DNA of 64,000 nt from Butyrivibrio sp. VCB2006 (lineage in GTDB: Bacteria > Bacillota > Clostridia > Lachnospirales > Lachnospiraceae), in NCBI RefSeq assembly GCF_000420945.1, contig NZ_ATVX01000019.1, positions 1 through 64,000 of the forward strand, read 5' to 3'. The notes beneath the pieces are model-generated. The model was not told the DNA's origin, searched no databases, and saw only the letters and a program-made list of their open reading frames with translations. A program made the position numbers and the translations under genes. Below are positions 16,477 through 26,667 of the stretch, in pieces; within the stretch, counting starts at the first letter, position 1; every line of letters begins with the position of its first letter.

Positions 16477-18026
16477 TGAAATTGGACAAAAAGGGAACTT
16501 TTTTTTTATGCAAAATAAAAAAGATATTCATAGTATTTATTATTTCACTAATACCTATTATCTTTCCAGTGTTATTGACAAGTATAATTGGAGATGGAGT
16601 TTCTATTAGGACATTATGCGCTTCAGGTGGAGATTCAGCCTTTTGGTGGATGCAGATAGATGCGCTAGTTAACTATGGGGGAATTCACGGTTACTACGGA
16701 TTTAACGGATCTGTGGCACCGTTTGGCGGTTTTTATAATTGGGGAGCAGCACCGCTTTTTCCTTACTTTGTATTTGGAAAGCTTTTTGGCTGGAAATTAT
16801 ATTCTATGACTTTGGCAAACGTGGCAATGTTATCTGTAGCTATGTTTGCTTTTCTTACATTAACTAACGCTACAAAGGCTAACATTGTAAAAGTAGTAGC
16901 TTTTTATATGTGCTCTTTTTATACAGTAGGTTATTCCATGTATGCAACATCGGAGGGGGAACGATATGCGTTGGGAATGATACTTGTTGGAATAGTATTA
17001 TATGTTCATAAGAATGAGTCGATTTTTTCTGGAACTAATGGGAGAAAAAGAATAATTTGGCAAGAAGTTGGAATATTTATTGCTGTTATTTTTTCATCAA
17101 CTGTTTTTTTACCGTTTTTAATTGTACTTCCGTTATTGATGTACGACTATTTTAAAAGATGTAAGTGGAATATAATAATAAAAGTTTGCTTTATAATCAG
17201 TATTTGTGCGGTGTGCACTTTAATAGCTATGACGGGACTTCATTTTACTTCGGCACCATTTGGAGTCGCTGAAGCCACGGATAATATGGGGCTTTGGATT
17301 TTAATTAAGTCAATGATCAATGGGCTGGTCAATAATCTTGAAGTAGTAAACTTGTTCAATGTTATTCATTACGATAGTAAACCTATGTTTTGGTTTTTTA
17401 TAGTTTACATTGTGATGGTGGCTGTTACTGTATATAATTTTTTGCGAGTGCCAAAGTATTCAACATTTTTACCGATGTATTATATTGTGGGATTCTTGGT
17501 AGGTATATGCCTCTTGGATACTGGGGAACCAAATTCTGTTGCTAGATTAATTAATACAGGTTTGATAATGGGATTATTATCAGAATGCATATTAAAAGAT
17601 AAAGAAGCAAATGGAGATACTAGAACTCTTGGCACGATGATAGTATTTGTTATAGTGAGCACCTTGGCTATAAGTGGGGCATGGAAGATGTACAAAAATG
17701 CTCTGGTAGAAGGTGGGCATACATACGAAATTAGAGAAAATTTGGTGGCTGAGAGAAACAAATTTGATGAGCTGACTGATATTTCTAAAAGTAAGGACAG
17801 ATATGACAATACTGTTGCTTATTATGGTGTAATTGACAGAATGTGTTTGTCTGTGCCAGGTGGTTCTGGAATCAACTACATGTACAATATGCAGGTTGAT
17901 AGTAGAATGAAATATGCGGTCATTAGAACTGAAAACTTAGATTATAGCGATCTTTTGGCTAATCTTGAAGCTGATTATGATATTGTTTTTCAGGATGAAT
18001 ATTTTGTGATGATGGAGAGACAGTAG
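16473..18026 (+). CDS. Polytopic membrane protein, probable GT-C glycosyltransferase
   Basis: 517 residues. A first span (about 18-40) is followed by an outer loop with GGDSAFWWMQIDAL (D54), then about ten hydrophobic segments and a C-terminal polar domain (about 410-517). The early acidic loop followed by many spans is the GT-C plan. The N-terminal coding region contains nine T bases (16499-16507), a possible slippage site. Its immediate upstream neighbour is a GtrB-like enzyme overlapping it by 4 bases, so it may use that enzyme's lipid-linked sugar. Start is ATG 16473 or ATG 16476. Confidence 0.7.
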   Translation: MMKLDKKGTFFLCKIKKIFIVFIISLIPIIFPVLLTSIIGDGVSIRTLCASGGDSAFWWMQIDALVNYGGIHGYYGFNGSVAPFGGFYNWGAAPLFPYFVFGKLFGWKLYSMTLANVAMLSVAMFAFLTLTNATKANIVKVVAFYMCSFYTVGYSMYATSEGERYALGMILVGIVLYVHKNESIFSGTNGRKRIIWQEVGIFIAVIFSSTVFLPFLIVLPLLMYDYFKRCKWNIIIKVCFIISICAVCTLIAMTGLHFTSAPFGVAEATDNMGLWILIKSMINGLVNNLEVVNLFNVIHYDSKPMFWFFIVYIVMVAVTVYNFLRVPKYSTFLPMYYIVGFLVGICLLDTGEPNSVARLINTGLIMGLLSECILKDKEANGDTRTLGTMIVFVIVSTLAISGAWKMYKNALVEGGHTYEIRENLVAERNKFDELTDISKSKDRYDNTVAYYGVIDRMCLSVPGGSGINYMYNMQVDSRMKYAVIRTENLDYSDLLANLEADYDIVFQDEYFVMMERQ

Positions 18027-18066
18027 AGCGTAGCTATAAATGTAATGGAGGTTGAACTAGGAAAGA

Positions 18067-19182
18067 GTGAGCGTTATAAATACTGATATGAAAAAAAAGA
18101 ATACATACGTTTCGCTCCAATTCCTGAGAGCTTTTGCCTTTTTAGGTGTATTTGCATCCCATAATCTTATTGCTGATGACGTTTTTTCAAGGTGGGGAGT
18201 TGCTATTTTCTTTATTCTTAGCGGCTTTCTGAATGCTTTACATGATGTTGGTAAAGATGATGTTATTAGTGCAAAGAGTAGTTTTGAGTATGCAACTAAG
18301 AAGGTCAAGAAGATATATAAACTCCATGTTATCATGACGTTTATAGCATTGTTCCTTTGGGTTATTAGTGATTTAGATAAATATTTGGCGAATATGGCCA
18401 AGGAAGTGGTATTGTCAGTGATTAAGCTGGCAACAAATCTATTGCTGATATCAGATTTTTTGCCAAGTAGTGGCTTTATAGGTCAGATATTTAGCGAATA
18501 TAATATAGTGTCATGGTATTTGTCTGCCAGTTTCTTTTTTTATTTGTTGACACCTGCTTTGGTGAAGATAACTAAGCGGATAAATAAACCATTATTGATT
18601 TCAGGCATCCTTTTTTTACTTACCATGATTATTGATGTTTTATTGGTGAGTTTTCTGGGAACAGATAGTGCATTTTGGTATATTTACGAATGTCCGATAT
18701 TAAGGCTCAGTGATTATATGATCGGTATACAAATGGGCTATTTGTATGCTTCTGGCTGGAGTATAGAGGGGAAGAGCACTGCAGCTACTAGTAAAGGATG
18801 GATTTTACTGGGGCTGGGAGTTATAGGTTCGCTTGCGCTATTATGTGTTGGCCAGGTAAAAGAGTCACCAATCAGATGGTTTATAAATAGTGGATTCTAT
18901 TTTACTATTCCAGCGGTCCTTTTGATATTTTCTCTTACAATGTTGAATGAACAGATTGAGGGTTTGATTAGCAAGAATAAAGCCCTTAGAAGCATTGTGA
19001 TTTTAGGGAATTTATCAGCGTATGCATATCTGATTCATGTTCCGGTAATCAATCTTGTCCATGGCGTATATAAGAGATTCGGGACAGTAAACTTATATGT
19101 TTGGTGCTTGATATCATTGGTACTTACGATTGTTTTATCTGTTCTGGCCAAAGAAAGAGTGGGGACTCATAAGAATAAATGA
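18067..19182 (+). CDS. Acyltransferase-3 family membrane protein
   Basis: 371 residues with about ten spans. LQFLRAFAFLGVFASHNL carries the family His in the first helix; WGVAIFFILSGF and YAYLIHVPVINLVHGVY are the other standard blocks. Such proteins acylate extracytoplasmic sugars (O-acetylation in OafA relatives). The start is uncertain: GTG 18067 lies 15 bases after GGAGG, while ATG 18088 gives a conventional N terminus, MKKKNTYVSLQFL. It overlaps the next gene by ATGA. Unlike the acyltransferase-3 gene at 6633, it is intact. Confidence 0.87.
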   Translation: MSVINTDMKKKNTYVSLQFLRAFAFLGVFASHNLIADDVFSRWGVAIFFILSGFLNALHDVGKDDVISAKSSFEYATKKVKKIYKLHVIMTFIALFLWVISDLDKYLANMAKEVVLSVIKLATNLLLISDFLPSSGFIGQIFSEYNIVSWYLSASFFFYLLTPALVKITKRINKPLLISGILFLLTMIIDVLLVSFLGTDSAFWYIYECPILRLSDYMIGIQMGYLYASGWSIEGKSTAATSKGWILLGLGVIGSLALLCVGQVKESPIRWFINSGFYFTIPAVLLIFSLTMLNEQIEGLISKNKALRSIVILGNLSAYAYLIHVPVINLVHGVYKRFGTVNLYVWCLISLVLTIVLSVLAKERVGTHKNK

Positions 19183-20918
19183 GTGGTAAGAACACTGCAG
19201 TAACTAGCAATAGTAGAATAATTTGTAAAGAGAAACTAATAGCAACGCTGTTTATGTTATTTATCAGCGTTGCTTATTTGGTGTGCTCACCCAGGGGCGT
19301 GGATATGGATTTCCACGTTATGAGAATTGGCGAACTGGGAAAGGAACTCGGCAGAATCAGGAGCTTGAAGGATTTTCCGATTTATATGTACAGGGATGTT
19401 TATTATCACTATGGATATCCGATACCTATCTTTTATTGCGCTTTATTCCTATATCCGTTTGCTGCGCTAGTTTGGTGTGGTTTGGAAGCGGTGCTGGCTT
19501 ACAAAATTATGGTATTAACTCTTTTGTGGGTGACATTTTTTGTTTGCAAATATTGCGTCGTGTATTGGAGTAATGATAAGGAACTTGCTTTTCGAATAGC
19601 ATTTATTTATGCCGTGCAGCCATATTTTTTGATGGATTTATTTGTAAAGGCATCTATAGGAGAGGCTTTTGCATTTTTGTTTGTTCCTGTAATAGTGTTA
19701 GGTTATATGCTTATATCAAAGAGATATGATAGAAAGAAAGATTTTACAACTGGGATAATTCTTTTGACTCTAGGAATGAACGGAGTAATCTGCTCACATG
19801 TTATATCTACAATAATGATAGTATGCGCTTTGGTTGTTGTATTTGCTGTAGACATGATAAAAGTGAACAATAGAAGCAAGGTAATCTTGGGATCTGTGAT
19901 GGCAGCGCTTTTATGTGCGGGTTTATCTTTGTGGTACATTTTGCCGATGCTGGAACAGCTTGTTGAGTATACGTATCATGGGCAGATTGGCAGTACATTA
20001 TCACATGCTCCTCAGAATCTCTTTGCTTTATTTATTCCTATGCATGTGTCTATTGCACTATCAGCAATAACAGGGCGAGATATACCGCTATCAGAGGTGG
20101 GAGGAGCACCAATTGTTATTGTGCTTGCGGTAGTATTCCTTGCTGTAAAAGGTAAAATTAGGAGCATGTCTAAGAAAGAAATATTGTTTCTTACGGTATT
20201 CCTTGTCTTATCAGCACTTATGTGTGTTGGATTTATCTGGAGCCCTGTTGAAAAGATATTCGGTTTCATGCAATTTACATGGAGAATATATTTTATAGGT
20301 GCATTGGCTGGCACCGCTTTTATGGCAGAGATTATTAAGCGCGATTCACAGTATAGTATGGCAGTAGTGCTAATAACTATTGTGTCATCAGTTTATGTTT
20401 TGATTACTTGCTTTGGTTACTTTTTTGTAAGGGATACTCTGACGCAGATGATGGGCAAGGATGCAGCAGGGTATGAATACCAATCTGAAACTACTGATAT
20501 TTTATATGTTCCCCAGAATATCAATCCTTATGAACTAGGGAATAGAGAGAGAACAGTTACTTGCAGCAGTGAAGATATAGTATACGAGTATCAGATAGAT
20601 GATGATAATGGAAAGATTAGTGTGTCCATTACAGAAAATAATAGTTCTGATAGCCAGGTTATACATGTTCCGTACATGATGTATGAGGGCTATTCTGCGA
20701 TTAATGCAGATAATGGTAAGAGATATGATATTATTGCAGATGAAGATGGAATGGTATCTTATATTATTCCACCATACGAAGTGGGAAATGTGATTATACG
20801 CTATAATGGTACATGGATCCAGAAAGTATCTTTGGTGATTAGTTTGATTATGGCATGTATAGTTTTAGGAATGTTTATTTTCGTTGATAAACATGATGAA
20901 ATGAAAGAGAGCGCGTGA
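19179..20918 (+). CDS. Polytopic membrane protein of the D-x-x-FH GT-C-like family, copy 1
   Basis: 579 residues. VDMDFHVMRIGELG (D42, D44, H46) follows the first span. The same site reads GHDTSFHLLRI at 44175 and GHDLGFHLGRI at 50012, and all three share a later ICSHVIS/TNCHVLS/LYSHVLS site, a FMQFTWR/IQFPFRF/IQFPWRY site and a polar C-terminal domain before one last span. I take them to be one family, possibly the one annotated PTPS-related membrane protein (from memory). The chemistry is probably outer-face glycosyl transfer. It starts by ATGA overlap with the acyltransferase-3 gene. Confidence 0.7.
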   Translation: MSGKNTAVTSNSRIICKEKLIATLFMLFISVAYLVCSPRGVDMDFHVMRIGELGKELGRIRSLKDFPIYMYRDVYYHYGYPIPIFYCALFLYPFAALVWCGLEAVLAYKIMVLTLLWVTFFVCKYCVVYWSNDKELAFRIAFIYAVQPYFLMDLFVKASIGEAFAFLFVPVIVLGYMLISKRYDRKKDFTTGIILLTLGMNGVICSHVISTIMIVCALVVVFAVDMIKVNNRSKVILGSVMAALLCAGLSLWYILPMLEQLVEYTYHGQIGSTLSHAPQNLFALFIPMHVSIALSAITGRDIPLSEVGGAPIVIVLAVVFLAVKGKIRSMSKKEILFLTVFLVLSALMCVGFIWSPVEKIFGFMQFTWRIYFIGALAGTAFMAEIIKRDSQYSMAVVLITIVSSVYVLITCFGYFFVRDTLTQMMGKDAAGYEYQSETTDILYVPQNINPYELGNRERTVTCSSEDIVYEYQIDDDNGKISVSITENNSSDSQVIHVPYMMYEGYSAINADNGKRYDIIADEDGMVSYIIPPYEVGNVIIRYNGTWIQKVSLVISLIMACIVLGMFIFVDKHDEMKESA

Positions 20919-20932
20919 GAGGAATAGCTTTT

Positions 20933-22090
20933 ATGAAGAAAAATGCTTTTGCGATTAAGGCTTTAATATTTTCGCTTATAGTTGCCACGATATATGTGTA
21001 TAACTTTTATCCGTTTATTACTGCTGATTCGGGAGATACCTTTGATCATCTTAATAATGTTAGAAGGCTTTTAGATGAGGGGCATTTGCCGTTTGCGAGA
21101 AGATCGTACCCGCTATTTTTTTATATAATAGCAGCATTGGTTAAGGTGTTTAATGACTTTACTGTTGCTACTGTTGTTTATGTGGTTATATTTGCCTTAT
21201 GCTCTAATATTCTTCAGATTCTAGGAATTAAGAAGATATTTGATACATCTGACTGGTATGCATGTTTGGCTGGATCAGCCCTGAGTTTTATCTGGCCGGT
21301 TACGCTTAAGGTATTTGGTTCAGGTGGAAGTTATGCTAGTACGATGCTGGGGATTTATCTGACATCCGGAGCAACAGCTCCTTACCACAACTTGACATAT
21401 TTATGTGTCAAGCCTTTTGCTATTGTTTCTGTGATTCTGTTTGTGCTTATATTGAGGTCAGACAAAAAGTTGGAGATTAAAATGGCAATACTATTGGCTA
21501 TTGCAATGCTTTTGTCTGTCTTGGCTAAGCCCTGCTTTTATCAGTGTTTTGCACCAGCTGGCACATTCTTTACAATTGGCTTTTTCTTTAATAAGAAATG
21601 CAAGGAACTTCTCAGGTGCATAACTATTGCACTTGCATTTATTCCAACAACTATATGGGTAGTCTATTCTATGTCATATAATGTAACGCCACTGGGCTTT
21701 TCGCCATTTGAGAGCGTAATGTTATACAATACTGATGGAACCAGCATTCCCGTTATAATAATCAGAGCAGTAATATATGCGATATTTGTTCTGGTAGCCG
21801 TACTAGTTATTGGTGGAGAGAACCGCGGCCAACAATTGAGAATATATGCTCTTGGTGCGCTGACTTTTGTATTTGGACTTTTGGAATGGATCATTCTTAT
21901 TTTTCCGGAGCAGAAGTGGACGCTTGATACATTATGGGGATATAACATAGCAATGTATGTTTTGTTTTTTACATCCGCAGGCGTTGCTTATTCATTAGCG
22001 GATAAGAATAAGATAGTCTACTGGGTAAGTAATTTGTTACTTGGTACACAGACTGTTTTTGGACTTCTTATGTTTTTACATTTTAACTAG
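20933..22090 (+). CDS. Polytopic GT-C-like membrane protein
   Basis: 385 residues with about ten hydrophobic segments. After the first span comes ITADSGDTFDHLNNVRRL, rich in acidic residues (D32, D35, D38) and a likely catalytic loop. It is related to the protein at 14288 (shared YHNLTYL, KPCFYQC and NKIVYW sites) and shows what that protein's C terminus should look like. I chose ATG 20933 because AGGA lies 9 bases upstream; the GTG at 20915 would overlap the previous stop. Sugar and acceptor unknown. Confidence 0.68.
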   Translation: MKKNAFAIKALIFSLIVATIYVYNFYPFITADSGDTFDHLNNVRRLLDEGHLPFARRSYPLFFYIIAALVKVFNDFTVATVVYVVIFALCSNILQILGIKKIFDTSDWYACLAGSALSFIWPVTLKVFGSGGSYASTMLGIYLTSGATAPYHNLTYLCVKPFAIVSVILFVLILRSDKKLEIKMAILLAIAMLLSVLAKPCFYQCFAPAGTFFTIGFFFNKKCKELLRCITIALAFIPTTIWVVYSMSYNVTPLGFSPFESVMLYNTDGTSIPVIIIRAVIYAIFVLVAVLVIGGENRGQQLRIYALGALTFVFGLLEWIILIFPEQKWTLDTLWGYNIAMYVLFFTSAGVAYSLADKNKIVYWVSNLLLGTQTVFGLLMFLHFN

Positions 22091-22108
22091 GCTTGATTGA
22101 GGTTTTTT

Positions 22109-23968
22109 ATGATAGTTGTAAGCGCCCTATTGCCATTCATATATTGTGTTTTGATAGGAATGGCCTTTGGCATAGTATTTAATAAGAGATTTATAGTTTC
22201 TTTGGCACCTGCATTTTTCATGCAGGTGATTTTGATGTCTCTAACAGGGTGTTTGTTTGAAAAGATTTCCATAGGGCTATATATTGGTATTCTCGTATCA
22301 GTTATAGTTTTGTTACATTCGTTTTGGAAGAAGAAATCATTTGCATCTGTGACGGATAGATTTGATCTCGGATTTGGGTTATTTGTCTTTATCTATGTAT
22401 TCATTTTCTTGACCAATATAGGTAGTTTTCTATATATGTGGGATGAATTCTCACATTGGGGATGGTTTGTCAGAGAATCATATAATCTGGATGCCTTATA
22501 TTGCACTTCAGATAAATATTTTATTCATAGGGATTATCCTCCGGGAATTTCATTATTTGAGGTTCTGTGGTGCAGGTTATCACTTGGCTTTAGTGAACCC
22601 AATGCTTACAGAGGAATGCATATATTGCAGGCATCTATGATAATGCCCGTAGTTGTAGGATTTCTTGGGAAGAATACCAAAGAGACTACTACAGGTCAGA
22701 AGGTAGCAAAGATTATTATTAATACTGCAATTATGTTTTCCATACCATTGTTTTCTTCATTGCAGTTTTATCATACTCTATATCAGGATCTGATCATGGG
22801 TGTGATTGTCTTTTATATCATATGGATAACGATTTCAGAAGGATTTGATAAGTTCAGTTTGGTTACGGTGTCCTTGGCCATGGCCAATCTTATTCTGTGC
22901 AAACTGACTGCAATCGCATTTTTGCCTATATTACTCATATTCTATGTTGTATATCATATGTATTACTCTGAAGCTTCTATACAGAAATGGAAGATTATTG
23001 TTGGAGGCGTGCTGGCGACAGCTGTGTCTATAGTACCTTGGCGCATATATAATGCCTACATCGACAAATATATGAGCAGAGAGTCAAGAGGACAGAGCTA
23101 TAGCTCATTGAGTTTTGCGTCTATAATTGGAGCAATTAAGCATGACGGAAGTATCGCGTATCAGTCTGAAGTAGAAAGTAAGTATTTTGATGCGCTTTTT
23201 TCATACTCTTTGGTTGGTAAATTATCCTATGTGTGGATAATTGTTGTTTGCGTTGTTTTGGCTATTTTACTATCTGTGATGATTGAAGATAAGAGGGACA
23301 GAAGGCGCGTACGTATAACTACTCTTTGGATGGGACTTGCTGCGATTTACTATGGGATCATGATGTACTTCATGTATCTGTTGATGTTCTCAGAATATGA
23401 GGCAACGGGAATTGCAAGCTTTGGCAGATACATGTCCACGTACGTTCTGGTAGCACTCCTTATTGAGGCTATGCTATTTTTATATTATTCAGGTAGATAT
23501 ATTTATTATTCATATTTAGCGGTGGTATTGCTGGCGCAAAATATAGTTATGTTTAGTGGTATGGACCAGTTCCTTCCCAGTTTTATAACGGGAGAGGGAC
23601 AGTACTACAAGGATTGTACTGCGCTTATTAATGAATATGTTCCTGACGGATCGAGTCTTATAATGACTATCGCATTGGAAGATTTGGGATCTGATCTTGG
23701 AGTGACTTATAACTGTGATGCTATATCAGTTAGCGAATATGCTTTTGGCAAGAAGAAGTATGAGGATGATTTATATTCCGCAGATGTCTCTTTGGAGGAA
23801 TTTGTAGATATAGTTTCAGAATTTGATTATATATATTTCTTTTCAATGGAAGAAGATTTTTACGATATTTATGCGGATGCATTTTTGAATCCGGAGGACA
23901 TACAGATAGGCGGACTATATCAGATTGGTGTAGTTGATGGACTGATTGAAACAATTCCAATCAGGTGA
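22109..23968 (+). CDS. Large polytopic GT-C-like membrane protein, paralogue A
   Basis: 619 residues. Four N-terminal spans lead to MWDEFSHWGWFVRES (D112, E113), the probable active-site loop, followed by RDYPPGISLFEVLWCRLS and more spans, with a polar C-terminal domain (about 500-619) containing FDYIYFFSMEEDFYD. A close paralogue at 37990 shares all of these but has lost the Asp. TTGAGG lies 6 bases before ATG 22109; an upstream TTG at 22097 is the alternative start. The role is inferred as lipid-phosphosugar-dependent transfer outside the cell. Confidence 0.7.
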   Translation: MIVVSALLPFIYCVLIGMAFGIVFNKRFIVSLAPAFFMQVILMSLTGCLFEKISIGLYIGILVSVIVLLHSFWKKKSFASVTDRFDLGFGLFVFIYVFIFLTNIGSFLYMWDEFSHWGWFVRESYNLDALYCTSDKYFIHRDYPPGISLFEVLWCRLSLGFSEPNAYRGMHILQASMIMPVVVGFLGKNTKETTTGQKVAKIIINTAIMFSIPLFSSLQFYHTLYQDLIMGVIVFYIIWITISEGFDKFSLVTVSLAMANLILCKLTAIAFLPILLIFYVVYHMYYSEASIQKWKIIVGGVLATAVSIVPWRIYNAYIDKYMSRESRGQSYSSLSFASIIGAIKHDGSIAYQSEVESKYFDALFSYSLVGKLSYVWIIVVCVVLAILLSVMIEDKRDRRRVRITTLWMGLAAIYYGIMMYFMYLLMFSEYEATGIASFGRYMSTYVLVALLIEAMLFLYYSGRYIYYSYLAVVLLAQNIVMFSGMDQFLPSFITGEGQYYKDCTALINEYVPDGSSLIMTIALEDLGSDLGVTYNCDAISVSEYAFGKKKYEDDLYSADVSLEEFVDIVSEFDYIYFFSMEEDFYDIYADAFLNPEDIQIGGLYQIGVVDGLIETIPIR

Positions 23969-24007
23969 TCTGCCAGTTGTAGAAGGGATATCATTAATCA
24001 GAAGGCT

Positions 24008-25552
24008 ATGAGAAAAGCTTCATATTTTTTACTGAATTTCATACATGTACTATTTGCGTTAATGGTGTTTACTGCAATTATTCTTAATGTATTTGTTGCG
24101 GAGAGAGTAACATATTTTGCCAAGAAGAGTTTTGCATTACCTGAAATAGTGATGCTCATTATTGCTGCATTAGTGATAATACTTGTTGCTTTTATTTTGA
24201 AGTCCAAGAATGTGACCAGTAAGAGTAACAAGTGGATCAATATGGCATCAGTGTTGCTTTTTTTGATTCTCTTGTATATTTCATTGAGCATATATTTTAT
24301 TCCCGGGTGGGATTCCGGTGCGGTATTAGATGATGCTAAGCAAATGATATTTGGCGTAATACCTGACGGAGATTATTATTCCATGTGTCCCAATCAGCGG
24401 ATGCTCCTGTTAGTTGATTACTATATATGCAGGGTGAATTATTATTTTGGAGTCCTTGATAGTAGGGACGGACTCATGATGATTGTTCTTGTTCAGTGTA
24501 TTCTATTTGCTGTTACAGGAAGAGTATTATATGCAGTAATTTGCGATTTATTTGGTATTGTTTATTTTGCTTGGACTGGATGGGGACTTTTCGTTCTGAT
24601 GTTTGCTATATCAGGCTGGGTAGTGGTTCCATATACAGATGAGCTTGGTATACTTTTGCCAGTTCTGGTTTTCAGAGTTTATCAGGTGATGGGTGAGAAG
24701 AAAAGAGCAGTCCGTCTAGTTGGGTGGGTAGCTATTGCGGTACTCTCATACTTTGGATACCAGCTTAAGCCTATGATACTGGTTGCTACCATTGCCATTG
24801 TAATTGCTGAACTGCTTTACGTGATCAAGGGATTTGATAAGGATAGAATTAAAGAGAAAATGATAGGCGCGTTATCTGTGGCGCTGATTTTTGTTGTCAT
24901 TTTTGCCATTTCATCAGTTCTTTTTACAAAGGCATTTGCCAGGACTGGAATAGAAGTGGATGATAGTAAGGGACTCGGACCCATGCACATGATAATGATG
25001 GGGCTTAATTATGGCAGAGATGGTGCATATCTCTGGGATGACGTCAAATTTTCCAAATCTATCGAGGATCCCAAGGAACGAGAGAGGGCTGAAATAGAAG
25101 TTATAAAAGAGCGAATGGAAGCCTATGGCATGTCAGGCTTTTTGTGGCATTTAGCCAGAAAAGCAATGGTTGATTTTAATGATGGTTCTTTTGCCTGGGG
25201 AGTTGAAGGTAATTTCTACAACGTTGTTTTGGAAGAAAAGAATGGCAAAATGTGTCCGAGACTTCGTGACCTCTTTTACGATACCGGAAGTAACTATAAG
25301 TATTTACTCCTGGTAGAACAGATATTGTGGCTGGGAACTCTGGCACTTATGAGTTTATGTGCCTTTATTAAGAAGAGTAAGCTTAATACAGCGTTTATAA
25401 CTTCGGCAATAGGGATGTTTTTGTTTGTGCTGATATTTGAAGCAAGAGCAAGATATCTTATTGTTTTTATCCCAGTGTTTATAATAATTGCTATTTCTGG
25501 ACTGGAATGGCTTTGCTCTGTTATGATGTATAAGAGCAAAAAGAAGATATGA
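24008..25552 (+). CDS. Polytopic membrane protein, probable GT-C (TIGR03766-like)
   Basis: 514 residues with about eleven spans. The early loop has IPGWDSGAVLDDAKQM (D102) and a conserved-looking end, FEARARYLIVFIPVF, that matches the EA-x-x-RY site of the minus-strand protein at 46360 (WEAKGRYVFPYF). This combination recalls a Firmicutes integral membrane family of putative mannosyl/glycosyl transferases; the family name is from memory. A large outer loop around 320-420 may bind acceptor. It joins the next GT4 gene by ATGA overlap. Confidence 0.68.
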   Translation: MRKASYFLLNFIHVLFALMVFTAIILNVFVAERVTYFAKKSFALPEIVMLIIAALVIILVAFILKSKNVTSKSNKWINMASVLLFLILLYISLSIYFIPGWDSGAVLDDAKQMIFGVIPDGDYYSMCPNQRMLLLVDYYICRVNYYFGVLDSRDGLMMIVLVQCILFAVTGRVLYAVICDLFGIVYFAWTGWGLFVLMFAISGWVVVPYTDELGILLPVLVFRVYQVMGEKKRAVRLVGWVAIAVLSYFGYQLKPMILVATIAIVIAELLYVIKGFDKDRIKEKMIGALSVALIFVVIFAISSVLFTKAFARTGIEVDDSKGLGPMHMIMMGLNYGRDGAYLWDDVKFSKSIEDPKERERAEIEVIKERMEAYGMSGFLWHLARKAMVDFNDGSFAWGVEGNFYNVVLEEKNGKMCPRLRDLFYDTGSNYKYLLLVEQILWLGTLALMSLCAFIKKSKLNTAFITSAIGMFLFVLIFEARARYLIVFIPVFIIIAISGLEWLCSVMMYKSKKKI

Positions 25553-26658
25553 ATACGAGAATAGCATATATAGCCAGGGCTACAGTGCCTTCCGGCTCAA
25601 CTAACAGCATACATGTGGCCAAGATATCAGACGCCTTTGCATCGCTTTCAGAAGACTTTAGGCTTATAGTCTTTGAAGGAGGTACAAAGGCTACTTTGCG
25701 TGAGGTTTATGGTGTCAGAAATGAATTCCCTATCTATAGGATAGATAAGGGAGAGGATACAAGACTTAGCCAGATTAAATGGGCAAGAAAGGCAGTGGGA
25801 CTTGCCAGGAAACAGGGCTGCAAGGCTATAGTAACAAGAGATCCGTTCTGTGCGTTGATAGCGGTTATATGGGGCCTGGATGCGGTGCTGGACCTGCATG
25901 GAGATATTAAGCACCTCACAGGCAGATTATACCGAATGCTGAAATGGAAATGGTTTGTGAATAACAAGCAATTTCATCTTGTGACAATATCTCAGGGGCT
26001 TAAGGATTATTATGTAGAAAGCTATGGACTATCTGCTGAGTGTATAACGGTTCTTCCTGATGGGGCAGACCTTGAGGATTTTGAACCCTTTGCTGATAGG
26101 GAACTTAGTTTAAATAAAGATAGCCTACATATAGGGTATTTTGGTAAAATACTAGTTGGTAAGGGCATAGACCTAATTAGGAGAATGGCTATTGCTGATT
26201 CGGCTGATGTATTCGATATTTATGGCGGAACATTGGAAGAAGCCGTGAAGGAAACAGGGGCTGAGTTCTCTGACAATGTTGTTTTCCATGGAAGGGTTAA
26301 CAACAAGGAAATTCCTGAGATTATGTGCGGTATGGATGTGCTGATACTTCCTAACCAAGATAAGCTCATGAATATGGGGGAGGATATAGGTAAGTTCACA
26401 TCGCCCCTTAAGCTTTTTGAATATATGGCTAGTGGAAGGTGCATTATTGCATCGGATCTGCCTGTTATCAGAGAAGTACTAAGTGAAGAGAATGCCTATC
26501 TCGCAAGTTCATCCGATGAAGGTGAATGGATTAGATGCATTAACGAGATTAAGGCGCAGGGGAGTGATGCTGTGGATAGGGCTGAAAGAGCTAAGGGTGA
26601 CGTGGTTAGATACAGCTGGAAATCCAGAGCAGAAGCTATGCTGAATTTGATGAAGTAA
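25549..26658 (+). CDS. GT4-family glycosyltransferase
   Basis: 369 residues in two Rossmann domains (GT-B). The N-terminal half has RDPFCALIAVIWGLDAVLDL; the C-terminal half has IGYFGKILVGKGIDLI, the linker VTISQGLKDYYVESYG and the nucleotide-sugar site SPLKLFEYMASGRCIIASD with the E-x7-E pattern continued by LPVIREVL. No membrane segment is apparent, so it acts in the cytoplasm, adding a sugar from a nucleotide donor to a lipid-linked acceptor. Donor sugar unknown. Start ATG 25549 overlaps the preceding stop. Confidence 0.85.
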   Translation: MNTRIAYIARATVPSGSTNSIHVAKISDAFASLSEDFRLIVFEGGTKATLREVYGVRNEFPIYRIDKGEDTRLSQIKWARKAVGLARKQGCKAIVTRDPFCALIAVIWGLDAVLDLHGDIKHLTGRLYRMLKWKWFVNNKQFHLVTISQGLKDYYVESYGLSAECITVLPDGADLEDFEPFADRELSLNKDSLHIGYFGKILVGKGIDLIRRMAIADSADVFDIYGGTLEEAVKETGAEFSDNVVFHGRVNNKEIPEIMCGMDVLILPNQDKLMNMGEDIGKFTSPLKLFEYMASGRCIIASDLPVIREVLSEENAYLASSSDEGEWIRCINEIKAQGSDAVDRAERAKGDVVRYSWKSRAEAMLNLMK

Positions 26659-26667
26659 TAAAGGTGT

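Noticed and set aside
16499..16507. T9 tract as a phase-variation switch
   Set aside because: Long T runs are common in AT-rich DNA and the frame is intact here; noted but weaker than the poly-G sites. The T8 run at 32672-32679 was set aside for the same reason.
23942..23964. CTGATTG/CAATCAG hairpin at the end of the gene at 22109
   Set aside because: It lies in coding sequence with no T run downstream; probably chance.
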